Below the pieces are notes generated by a model. That model searched no databases and had not been told where the DNA came from. It saw only the letters and a program-made list of their open reading frames with translations. Shown piece by piece: positions 33,818 to 40,908 of a stretch of DNA of 45,038 nt. The first letter of the stretch is position 1, and every line of letters starts with the position of its first letter. The position numbers and the translations under genes are program-made. The DNA comes from Pirellula staleyi DSM 6068 (GTDB lineage: Bacteria > Planctomycetota > Planctomycetia > Pirellulales > Pirellulaceae). The stretch spans positions 1 to 45,038 of the forward strand of contig CAMDKL010000029.1 of assembly GCA_945900945.1 (NCBI GenBank), written 5' to 3'.

Positions 33818-34752
33818 TCAAGACTTCACAGCTAACAAAAAAATACGACGACATGTACGCTATTCGAGACATCAATCTCGATTTAGGCCAGGGAGACTTG
33901 TTCGGCTTCATTGGTCCGAACGGTGCTGGCAAGACAACAACCATGCGTATCATCGCCACACTTTTGACGCCGACGTATGGTGAAGCATACGTTTGCGGAT
34001 ACTCAATCTACACACATCCAAAAGACATTAGACGACTCGTTGGGTACATGCCGGATTTTTTCGGCGTCTACGATGACATGACCGTTATTGAGTATTTGGA
34101 TTTCTTTGCCGCTGCGTATCGTATCGCACCACAAGCACGCCGAAAACGCTGCGATGAAATGCTAGAGGTCGTGGATCTTGAATTCAAGCGGGACGCTTAC
34201 GCAAACACACTTTCGCGAGGACAGACGCAACGTCTTGGATTGGCTCGTGTCTTGTTGCACGATCCGGCTGTCTTGCTACTCGACGAACCCCTGAGCGGCT
34301 TGGATCCGCGTGCCCGAATCGAAATGCGAGCGCTCATGCGTCGGCTTGGCTCGATGGGTAAAACGGTCATCGTCAGCAGCCACATCCTGCCCGAGTTGGC
34401 TGATGTTTGCAACAAAGTTGGCATTATTGATTCGGGCAAGATGATCGCAAGCGACGATGTTGCATCTATGATTCGCCAAGTAAGGCCAAATATGGCGATA
34501 CTCATTGAGCTCGCAGTGCAGAATCAATTGGACGCCGCCGCGAAACTCCTCAGCAATCACGAATTGGTTCAAGCTGTAGATGTTGTAGCCCAATCGATCA
34601 AGGCGACCCTTAAGGTAGATGCGGGCGATTATTCATCGTTGGCGACAATGCTTGTTGGCAACGGCATTGCAATCAAGCGATTCGCCGAAGAGGAGATCAA
34701 TCTCGAATCTGCATTCATGGCATTTACCAAAGGTGCCGGCGCCAAGATCTAA
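33814..34752 (+). CDS. ABC-2 type transporter ATPase
   Basis: 312 residues from GTG 33814, which lies in the GTGA overlap with the preceding gene; the frame is open to 33670 but inside that gene. Walker A FIGPNGAGKTTTMR, Q-loop region VGYMPDFFGVYDDMT, signature LSRGQTQRLGLARVL, Walker B AVLLLDEPLSGLDPRAR, and the switch histidine in VSSHILPE. The C-terminal 80 residues are the small accessory domain of CcmA/NatA-like ATPases. It would energise an exporter, but no permease gene follows: a VTC relic on the opposite strand begins at its stop codon (CTAA shared). The 801-residue protein upstream may supply the membrane part, or the permease is elsewhere. Confidence 0.93.
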   Translation: MIKTSQLTKKYDDMYAIRDINLDLGQGDLFGFIGPNGAGKTTTMRIIATLLTPTYGEAYVCGYSIYTHPKDIRRLVGYMPDFFGVYDDMTVIEYLDFFAAAYRIAPQARRKRCDEMLEVVDLEFKRDAYANTLSRGQTQRLGLARVLLHDPAVLLLDEPLSGLDPRARIEMRALMRRLGSMGKTVIVSSHILPELADVCNKVGIIDSGKMIASDDVASMIRQVRPNMAILIELAVQNQLDAAAKLLSNHELVQAVDVVAQSIKATLKVDAGDYSSLATMLVGNGIAIKRFAEEEINLESAFMAFTKGAGAKI

Positions 34753-34946
34753 TTGTCTGCACAACAGCCCATGCCGCAGTCGATCGTCAAACGGATCGGT
34801 CCCAGATTTTCCATTTGCAGGAACGCGACTCCATCGTAGGCTATGCAAAGTGTCGGGCGAAGAGGCATCCGAGCCGTGACAGCAGGAATTAGTTTTTCCA
34901 CTAGCGAATGATCCACCAGAAACTTGATTTCAAAGGCCACTGGTTT
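34749..34946 (-). pseudogene. VTC-domain relic (polyphosphate polymerase-like), middle missing
   Basis: The minus strand reads KPVAFEIKFLVDHSLVEKLI, the first strand and helix of a VTC domain (E-x-K-F-L-V), then within 25 residues IAYDGVAFLQMENLGPIRLTID, which resembles the central YxRxAF...RxTxD block of the same domain that normally lies over 80 residues later. It then ends CGMGCCADN with TAG at 34749. So the frame is kept but the middle and C-terminus are gone. The frame continues upstream to 35117 into a GxxExxY fragment, which is not part of it. Motif assignment is by eye. Confidence 0.55.
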
Positions 34947-35040
34947 CGATAGGCTGGTTTGCGATTGGCTAATGGAAAGTTCCGGTTTCCAAATTGAAGG
35001 CGAAGCCAAAGGCTGAGTCAAGACGAAGTCCTCGGATGCA

Positions 35041-35109
35041 GATTTACAGGATTTACAGGATGATCGTCGATCCGACGGCCAGTTTGGAGAAATCACTGAG
35101 AAAATCATC
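35041..35109 (+). pseudogene. 5' fragment of a second GxxExxY gene
   Basis: 63 of 69 bases match the reverse complement of 26281-26349, the beginning of the GxxExxY gene. The frame reads DLQDLQDDRRSDGQFGEITEKII and then loses homology at LTIQVY. Only about the first 23 codons remain. No 64-bp leader is attached. Confidence 0.8.
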
Positions 35110-35187
35110 TTGACCATCCAAGTTTATTCATTGTGTTCGAAAACTTATGCATTGGTGGTTAACACATTCAGGAGCATTTAGAACGCC

Positions 35188-36048
35188 TTACCGATCAAAG
35201 ATCTTCTTGATGGCGTAAACAGTTGCGGCTCGTCCAGCGCGAGCGATCGACGTGGTCAGCGGGATCTCTTTCGGGCAAACCGCGACGCAATTCTGTGCGT
35301 TGCCGCAGTCTTGGACTCCACCGGCAGATGTCAATGCGTCCAGACGTTCACGCGCCATGATTTTGCCCACCGGGTGAGCATTGAACAACATCGCTTGAGA
35401 AATCGCGTGTGCGCCAATAAAACCATCATCAAAAGATGCGTTCTTACGAGTCGTGTAGTCGGCTTCGGTTTCAGCTGGTTGGCGTTGGATTTCAATTTTT
35501 GTGAATTGAGGGCATGCGTCCAAGCAACAGCCACAGCTCATGCATTGGCTCAATGGATAGTTTTGCTCTTGTTCTTCTCGCGAGATTCGAGGGCCAGGTC
35601 CCATATCGTAATAGCCATCCACTGGCACCCAAGCTTTGACGCGCTCCAAGGACCGAAAGAGTCTCGAACGATCTATGCATAAATCACGAATGACCGGAAA
35701 CTTAGTCATCGGACGAAGTTCGATTTCGTTTGCATCGTCTTCTAGCAAACGGTCAACGAGTGCGCTGCAGCTTTGGCGTACGCGTCCATTGATCACCATG
35801 GTGCAGGAGCCACACACTTCTTCCAAGCATCCACAATCCCAAGCTACCGGTGCGACCTTGAGGCCATCGCTCGTTTTGGCTTGTGCTGCGACCTTTTGCA
35901 ACACGCTGATAACATTCATATCAGGCTCGTAGTCAACCTGATGCCGCTCCCAATACGCTGGTAACCCCGGCCCATCCTGTCTTAGGATTCGTACGTTGAC
36001 TTTCGTGGGACGTCGTTTGGCGGATGCTTCGTTTCCTGGTGCAATCAT
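35188..36048 (-). CDS. sdhB: Succinate dehydrogenase iron-sulfur subunit
   Basis: 286 residues. The 2Fe-2S site is WDCGCLEEVCGSC with a later cysteine in VRQSC; the ferredoxin-like part has CMSCGCCLDACP (4Fe-4S) and CGNAQNCVAVCP (3Fe-4S/4Fe-4S), giving three clusters. It passes electrons from FAD in SdhA to quinone at SdhC. Length and motifs fit type B (menaquinone-reducing) enzymes. Last of the sdhC-sdhA-sdhB operon, 68 bases after sdhA. The gap before it (34753-35187 on the plus side) holds only the VTC and GxxExxY relics. Confidence 0.95.
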   Translation of the reverse strand: MIAPGNEASAKRRPTKVNVRILRQDGPGLPAYWERHQVDYEPDMNVISVLQKVAAQAKTSDGLKVAPVAWDCGCLEEVCGSCTMVINGRVRQSCSALVDRLLEDDANEIELRPMTKFPVIRDLCIDRSRLFRSLERVKAWVPVDGYYDMGPGPRISREEQEQNYPLSQCMSCGCCLDACPQFTKIEIQRQPAETEADYTTRKNASFDDGFIGAHAISQAMLFNAHPVGKIMARERLDALTSAGGVQDCGNAQNCVAVCPKEIPLTTSIARAGRAATVYAIKKIFDR

Positions 36049-36116
36049 GGGAGCTATTCGAGATTGGGTTTGTAATGTGGTTTGGTAAGCGAAATGCGAG
36101 TAAAGTCATTGGGGTC

Positions 36117-38108
36117 CTACGTGGTCCCAGTCAATTGCTTCTTTCCAGATTGAGGATTCTTCGCGGCGATGACGGCGCTGCGTTCTTTCCATACTTGCTC
36201 GATCACTTCAGCCCCAACGAGCCCGTAGAGTCGCGGCCGAGGCGGGAGCAGTCGCGTATCAATGTCTTCGTATGAAATATCCGGCTCGTTTCCGTTCCAA
36301 GTACAAACGGTCGATTTGAGAAATTTTTTATTGTTCGCCTCAAAGGCATCGCACCAACCCTCTGCTTCGGCACGCTTTGCAACCGGTTCGGTCGCAGTCA
36401 AATTCGGCATGGAAAACGCTGGTTTGAAGTGAGCACCGCGACTTTCATCCCGTTGCAATGCACCTTTGAGGATGCATTTAGCGACAGGGAACATGTCTTG
36501 AACGGCCTTGGTAAAGATGACATTCTGGTTCGTCCAGCTTCCAGTATCTGACAAACCGCATTTGGAAGCTCGATCGCTCAATTGGCAAATCTTTGCATAC
36601 GACTCGGATAATTGTTTATTGTCACGCACGACGGTCGCGGCTCGCGTCATGATGTCTCCCAACTCCTGATGGATCAAGTAAGGGTTTTCATCTCCGGCGG
36701 TATTGGAAAGGAGCTTCTTATGGCGGGCTTCTTGAACAGCAACGGCCTTTTCGTAAAGGCTTTTCGGCAAGTCGCTCGCGACCCTATTTCCTTTTATCCA
36801 GTTGACGATGCCAGGGCCAGTGAACAAGCCACTGAAAATGCAGCTCAGGAGCGAATTTGCGCCAAGTCGATTGGCACCGTGATATTGGTAATCGCATTCG
36901 CCGATAGCATAAAGGCCTGGAACACTCGTGGCTTGGTTTTTTGGTGAACCAGGCAGTAAACCTCCGTCGGCGTTCGCTTCGTAGTTGACCCAAAGTCCTC
37001 CCATACTGTAATGGACTGCTGGAAAAATTTTCATGGGCTCTTCGCGAGGATCGACCCCTTGAAACTTTTCGTAAATTTCAAGAATACCTCCCAGTTTGCG
37101 ATCCAATTCCGCCCTGGGAATATGGGTTAAGTCCAGGTAGACGCTCATTCGGAGCGGATCGACGGACAATCCCTCGTTGACGCAAATATTAAAGATCTCT
37201 CGTGTCGCAATGTCGCGAGGAACCAAATTTCCATACTTTGGAAATCGCTCTTCTAGAAAATAATACCGCTCGTTTTCAGGGATTACCTTCGGATAACGCG
37301 AATCATTTGCCTTTCGTGGCACCCACACTCGTCCACCCTCGCCTCGAGCCGATTCACTCATCAGTCGCAGCTTGTCCGCGCCTGGAATCGCAGTCGGATG
37401 CACTTGAATAAATTCAGGATTTCCCATTCTCGCACCGACTTGGAAGCATCGGCTCGCGGCACTTCCAGTACAGAAGACCGACATCGTTGACCGACCGTAA
37501 ATAAGACCGTTGCCCCCGGTTGCGACAACGACTGCATCTGCCGGAAAATCGCGGATTTGCATGGTTACCATGTCTTGGGCTGTCGCACCGACGCATCGAC
37601 CGTTGTCGTCCAAAATCGGGCCAAGAAAATCCCAGAATTCGTATTTCTTTACCAGCCCTTCGCTCTCGCGACGTCGCACCTGTTCGTCCAAGGCATAGAG
37701 AAGTTGCTGGCCGGTCGTCGCTCCAGCAAAAGCAGTCCGTTTGTAAAGCGTTCCTCCAAATCGACGTCGATCGATGAATCCCTCCGGCGTTCGGTTGAAT
37801 GTTACTCCAAGTCGATCCATCAAATCGATAACTTTAGGTGCCCAATAAGTCATTTCCTTAACGGGCGGCTGATTCTGGAGAAAGTCACCGCCGTAGATCG
37901 TATCGTCGAAGTGTTTCCATTCGTCATCGCCTTCTTGACGCGTCATATCGCTGACGCTGTTAATCCCGCCTTGCGCACACACGCTATGGGATCTCTTGAC
38001 CGGCGTTAGACTTAGCAAATCCACGGCGACGCCAAGTTCCGCCAGCTTCATCGTCGCTGCCAAGCCTGCTAAACCACCACCTACTACCAAAACTCGATTA
38101 CTACCCAT
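36117..38108 (-). CDS. sdhA: Succinate dehydrogenase flavoprotein subunit
   Basis: 663 residues. FAD-binding VLVVGGGLAGLAATMKLAELG at the N-terminus, the covalent-FAD histidine in RSHSVCAQGGIN, VVVATGGNGLIYG, the catalytic ESARGEGGRVW and HPTAIPG region, and HYSMGGLWV with GANRLGANSLLSCIF near the end of the capping region. It oxidises succinate to fumarate in the TCA cycle on the cytoplasmic side of the membrane. Gene order C-A-B matches type B enzymes. Spacing to sdhC is 43 bases. Confidence 0.97.
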   Translation of the reverse strand: MGSNRVLVVGGGLAGLAATMKLAELGVAVDLLSLTPVKRSHSVCAQGGINSVSDMTRQEGDDEWKHFDDTIYGGDFLQNQPPVKEMTYWAPKVIDLMDRLGVTFNRTPEGFIDRRRFGGTLYKRTAFAGATTGQQLLYALDEQVRRRESEGLVKKYEFWDFLGPILDDNGRCVGATAQDMVTMQIRDFPADAVVVATGGNGLIYGRSTMSVFCTGSAASRCFQVGARMGNPEFIQVHPTAIPGADKLRLMSESARGEGGRVWVPRKANDSRYPKVIPENERYYFLEERFPKYGNLVPRDIATREIFNICVNEGLSVDPLRMSVYLDLTHIPRAELDRKLGGILEIYEKFQGVDPREEPMKIFPAVHYSMGGLWVNYEANADGGLLPGSPKNQATSVPGLYAIGECDYQYHGANRLGANSLLSCIFSGLFTGPGIVNWIKGNRVASDLPKSLYEKAVAVQEARHKKLLSNTAGDENPYLIHQELGDIMTRAATVVRDNKQLSESYAKICQLSDRASKCGLSDTGSWTNQNVIFTKAVQDMFPVAKCILKGALQRDESRGAHFKPAFSMPNLTATEPVAKRAEAEGWCDAFEANNKKFLKSTVCTWNGNEPDISYEDIDTRLLPPRPRLYGLVGAEVIEQVWKERSAVIAAKNPQSGKKQLTGTT

Positions 38109-38151
38109 CTGGTTTTACCATTCGCTAAAACGCGTATTCAGTTACATTTAA

Positions 38152-38982
38152 TTATTTCACAAGCTCAGATTTTGGCTTTTCCACCGCATGGCCATCAGAT
38201 CGCTTGTGATCGTCGGGCGTAATCGTGTGTGCATGGATCCTAGCGTCGTACATCGCGTTTTCGATTTTCGCAGCCTCCATTGCGTCGGTGGTTTTTACCG
38301 CGACCAAGGAACTAAGCCCTGCCGAACCAATGAAAAGACCGAACAGTGCACAAGCGATGCTTGCTCGACGTTGTGACTTGGGAGTCAGCCAAACGCCCCA
38401 AGTAATGCCCGCCGTCCAAATTCCGTTGGCTAAATGAAACGTGCAGGCCAAAACCCCGATAGCGTAGAAAATTGGCCAGGCGATGCCGGTCATGGCCGAC
38501 GCCAGAGAACTCACAGCATTGTAGGGACGGAATTTGGCCATCCCCATCGGTTCGGCAATGGTTTTAAGCCACCACTCGTTATGGAACCAACCATGTAGGT
38601 GAAAAACGTGTGTAAAAATGAATAAAAACGCGATGTAGCCCGTGATTCTCTGCCAGGTGTATCTCCGATTGCCAACCCATCGGTATTGTTGCAGATTTGA
38701 TTTTCCGCTCCTAGCGATCCAGATCCCCGCGACAGCATGGAAAATGAGCGGCAAAAAGATAAAGGACCATTCAATCACAGGCAAAAGTGGCAAACTGTGA
38801 ATCGAAAAAACATTGTTTTGAAAAACGGAGACTCCCCCGACCAAGCTGGCGTTGGTGATCAAGTGGACGCACATATACGCTCCCACTGGAATCAACCCGC
38901 TAAGTGAGTGCAGGCGTCGAATTAAAAAATCGTTTTTTTGGAGAAACGTTTGGGAAGGAGCCGGATCAGCAGGCGAACTCAT
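38152..38982 (-). CDS. sdhC: Succinate dehydrogenase cytochrome b subunit (type B)
   Basis: 276 residues with about five membrane spans and conserved histidines in each of HSLSGLIPVGAYMCVHL, FHAVAGIWIARSG, FIFTHVFHLHGW and TFHLANGIWTAGITWG, which fit the two-heme single-subunit anchor of menaquinone-reducing SQR. A charged, His-rich tail (about residues 240-276) is longer than usual. First gene of sdhCAB. The start context is MSSPADPAP; no strong promoter was fixed upstream. Confidence 0.9.
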   Translation of the reverse strand: MSSPADPAPSQTFLQKNDFLIRRLHSLSGLIPVGAYMCVHLITNASLVGGVSVFQNNVFSIHSLPLLPVIEWSFIFLPLIFHAVAGIWIARSGKSNLQQYRWVGNRRYTWQRITGYIAFLFIFTHVFHLHGWFHNEWWLKTIAEPMGMAKFRPYNAVSSLASAMTGIAWPIFYAIGVLACTFHLANGIWTAGITWGVWLTPKSQRRASIACALFGLFIGSAGLSSLVAVKTTDAMEAAKIENAMYDARIHAHTITPDDHKRSDGHAVEKPKSELVK

Positions 38983-39221
38983 GCGTAAATTTCTTGGTCG
39001 AACGGCTAGTCTAGGAGAGCGGTAGAATTTGGGGAACGAAAATTCCCACCGTCATAATGTACTGTAAAGGATATCCCAGTTTTAACTCGGATCCAAGTGG
39101 GAATAAGGGTGTTGGCTACCGTTCTTCCACCAAGCGTATCGTCAAAATCGCTAAAAACGGACCGCAGAACCAGCCGGTCTCTATTGAAACTGTAGCAATC
39201 ATGTCAAAATTTCCGCTTTCG
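38983..39221. other. Gene-free divergent region between sdhC and the coiled-coil gene
   Basis: No coding frame is visible. One inverted pair, ATTCCCAC (39042-39049) and GTGGGAAT (39097-39104), is spaced by 47 bases and may be chance. The promoter of the rightward gene lies at its right edge. Confidence 0.5.
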
Positions 39222-39251
39222 TTGACAGGGCAGATTTAGCCGAACTATACT
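39222..39251 (+). promoter_or_regulatory. Sigma70-like promoter for the coiled-coil gene
   Basis: TTGACA (39222-39227), 18-base spacer, TATACT (39246-39251). The start site would be near 39258, about 110 bases before ATG 39371. Best promoter match seen in the window. Confidence 0.6.
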
Positions 39252-39370
39252 CTTTTACTGGTGAATTGCCGTCTCCTTTTCACCCGAGCTGACTCCATTA
39301 CCCAAAAATATGGATCGCGTCAGATCGCTTGTTCCACCAGCCTATCGCTTCATTACCAGCGGATGCCCCA

Positions 39371-40210
39371 ATGACACTCCTCGGCAAAATATTCACGTTA
39401 TTGGTCCTACTCCTAAGCGTGGCTTTTTTCATTGTCTCGTTGCTTGCGAATTCTTCCCATCTCGACCACAAGCAAAAGGTCTCGGAGTTTCAAGGCCAGG
39501 CCAAGAAACTGGAAACTACAGTTGATGAACTTAAAAAACAAATTGAGCAAATGAAGACTTCGCTCGCTCAGGAACAAGTGTCGCGAAAGTCGACTCTGGC
39601 TACTTTGCAAACGCAACTCACCATGGCGAACAAGGACCTTGCAGAAGCGCAAACAGAGCTGAGCACCAAAACAGGATTGCTTACTAGAAATACTCAAATA
39701 ATTTCGGAAGTGACGGATCGTGTCTCTTCGCTTACCAAGCAGAACGATACGGTCAAGACAGAAATCGATAAGATCATCACGGACCGAAACGACCAGCGTA
39801 AACGAGTGATTGCACTAACCGATAGACTGAATGGATTACTAAGCGTCGAATCGGATCTTCGAGCAGAGATGACTCGCCTCCAATACGACGCTACGCTTTA
39901 TCAAGCGAAGGCCGAAACCGCTGAGGCTGCATTGAAGATAGCAGGTATCAAAGACTACGAAGACGTCCCACCAACCGACCTCAAGGGTGAGGTACTTGCC
40001 GTGAATAGCAGCCAACAAGTTGTCGTTTCCGTCGGACGCGATGATGGACTTCGCGTTGGACATAAACTCGAAATTTATCGAGGTGGTCAATACCTCGCTC
40101 GCATCGAGATCAAGAGTATTAAAGACGACCAAGCGATCGGTCAAATCCTTGCAGCGTTTCGCAAGGGATATGTTCAAGCAGGCGACAAAGTTGCGGCCAC
40201 GATTAACTAA
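39371..40210 (+). CDS. Membrane-anchored coiled-coil protein
   Basis: 279 residues from ATG 39371, where a membrane segment follows at once (TLLGKIFTLLVLLLSVAFFIVSLL); the open frame 14 codons further up lacks this logic. Residues about 35-195 are a long heptad-like coiled coil (KKLETTVDELKKQIEQMK and on). Residues about 205-279 form a small beta domain (GEVLAVNSSQQVVVSVGRDDGLRVGHKLEIYRGG) like the C-terminal domain of FlgT-like and other envelope proteins. Planctomycetes keep this protein next to a small membrane protein, as here; role unknown, perhaps envelope scaffolding. Confidence 0.85.
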   Translation: MTLLGKIFTLLVLLLSVAFFIVSLLANSSHLDHKQKVSEFQGQAKKLETTVDELKKQIEQMKTSLAQEQVSRKSTLATLQTQLTMANKDLAEAQTELSTKTGLLTRNTQIISEVTDRVSSLTKQNDTVKTEIDKIITDRNDQRKRVIALTDRLNGLLSVESDLRAEMTRLQYDATLYQAKAETAEAALKIAGIKDYEDVPPTDLKGEVLAVNSSQQVVVSVGRDDGLRVGHKLEIYRGGQYLARIEIKSIKDDQAIGQILAAFRKGYVQAGDKVAATIN

Positions 40211-40271
40211 CAGCATTCGCGTTGTTCCTCCTCTCGAATCCATTCTTATTTAAAGCATCGATTGAAATAGC

Positions 40272-40439
40272 ATGGCCGCAGCAAAGCACCCGATTTCCAT
40301 TTACACGATGATGATGATCCTAGCGGCCATCTTTATGTTCCTTGCATGCGTCTTCATGGGAATCGAATGGGCTCGCTACGAAGCCACCCCAACAGCTTTT
40401 CGAATTGAAAATTCTCAGTCGCTATCCAGCTGGTCCTAA
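40272..40439 (+). CDS. Small membrane protein (55 residues)
   Basis: ATG 40272 to TAA 40437-40439. The peptide reads MAAAKHPISIYTMMMILAAIFMFLACVF, one strong membrane span, then GIEWARYEATP and a polar tail. It follows the coiled-coil gene by 61 bases on the same strand. The hydrophobic pattern, clean frame and position make it more likely real than chance. I do not know the function. Confidence 0.65.
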   Translation: MAAAKHPISIYTMMMILAAIFMFLACVFMGIEWARYEATPTAFRIENSQSLSSWS

Positions 40440-40465
40440 TCGCACGACGGAATGCGGGCCGGAAT

Positions 40466-40735
40466 CGCAAGTCTTGAAGTTGCGCTATTAGATTTAGGGG
40501 CAAAGCCCCGGTTATTTACCTAGCCCAGCCCAACGGGCTGGGTCAAATCGAGTATGCGTATCATAGGGCCAACGGCCCGACCGTTTGTCTGCGGTAGCTT
40601 CGTCAGTCATCAAACGGCCAGACCTTTGGCCCTGAAGACCATTTACGCCCAATACCCAGCCCGTTGTGCTGGGCTAGGTAAATCGCTGGGCCGTTGGCCC
40701 GGAAACACAAAAATAGCGCAACTTCAAAACTTGCG
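40466..40735. repeat. 270-bp nested fold-back element
   Basis: Three pairs of inverted arms are nested around one centre. Outer: 40466-40489 with 40712-40735 (23 of 24 match). Middle: 40514-40543 with 40654-40683 (29 of 30). Inner: 40565-40587 with 40611-40633 (19 of 23). Each middle arm is itself a hairpin (GCCCAACGGGC type), and GGGGCAAAGCCCC and GGGCCGTTGGCCC form others. It carries no coding frame of note and could fold as one long branched cruciform. No clear target-site duplication; TGCGGGC occurs 6 bases outside the left end and 1 base outside the right end. Confidence 0.85.
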
Positions 40736-40802
40736 CTGCGGGCATAGAGCAAATGTACAGACCGCAAATCACGGCAAAGACCGCCGTGCCACTTTATTAT
40801 AT

Positions 40803-40904
40803 GTGCTATTCTTTTACTGTTTCGCGGCATTTCTAGGAACTGGCTACGCTGCAGTTCGTCTATTCAAGCGATCCAAGTCTCTTCGCGACCTTAGTATCGA
40901 GTAA
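40803..40904 (+). CDS. Possible short membrane peptide
   Basis: From GTG 40803 the frame gives MLFFYCFAAFLGTGYAAVRLFKRSKSLRDLSIE and stops 4 bases before the large secreted-protein gene. The hydrophobic then basic pattern is membrane-like and the frame stays open upstream through the right arm of the fold-back element to 40554. It may be the 3' part of a gene whose 5' end was replaced by that element. No ribosome site was found, so coding status is doubtful. Confidence 0.35.
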   Translation: MLFFYCFAAFLGTGYAAVRLFKRSKSLRDLSIE

Positions 40905-40908
40905 AACC

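Noticed and set aside
34749-35117. 122-codon minus-strand frame as one intact gene
   Set aside because: Its 5' part is the complement of a GxxExxY fragment and its 3' part is a VTC remnant; the composite frame is accidental.
40453-40743. TGCGGGC on both sides of the fold-back element as a target-site duplication
   Set aside because: The two copies are at different distances (6 and 1 bases) from the arms, and a 7-base GC-rich match can be chance.
40554-40904. 116-residue open frame as a full gene
   Set aside because: Its first 60 codons are the arms of the fold-back element and show no protein-like pattern; only the last 33-40 codons look membrane-like and these are listed separately with low confidence.
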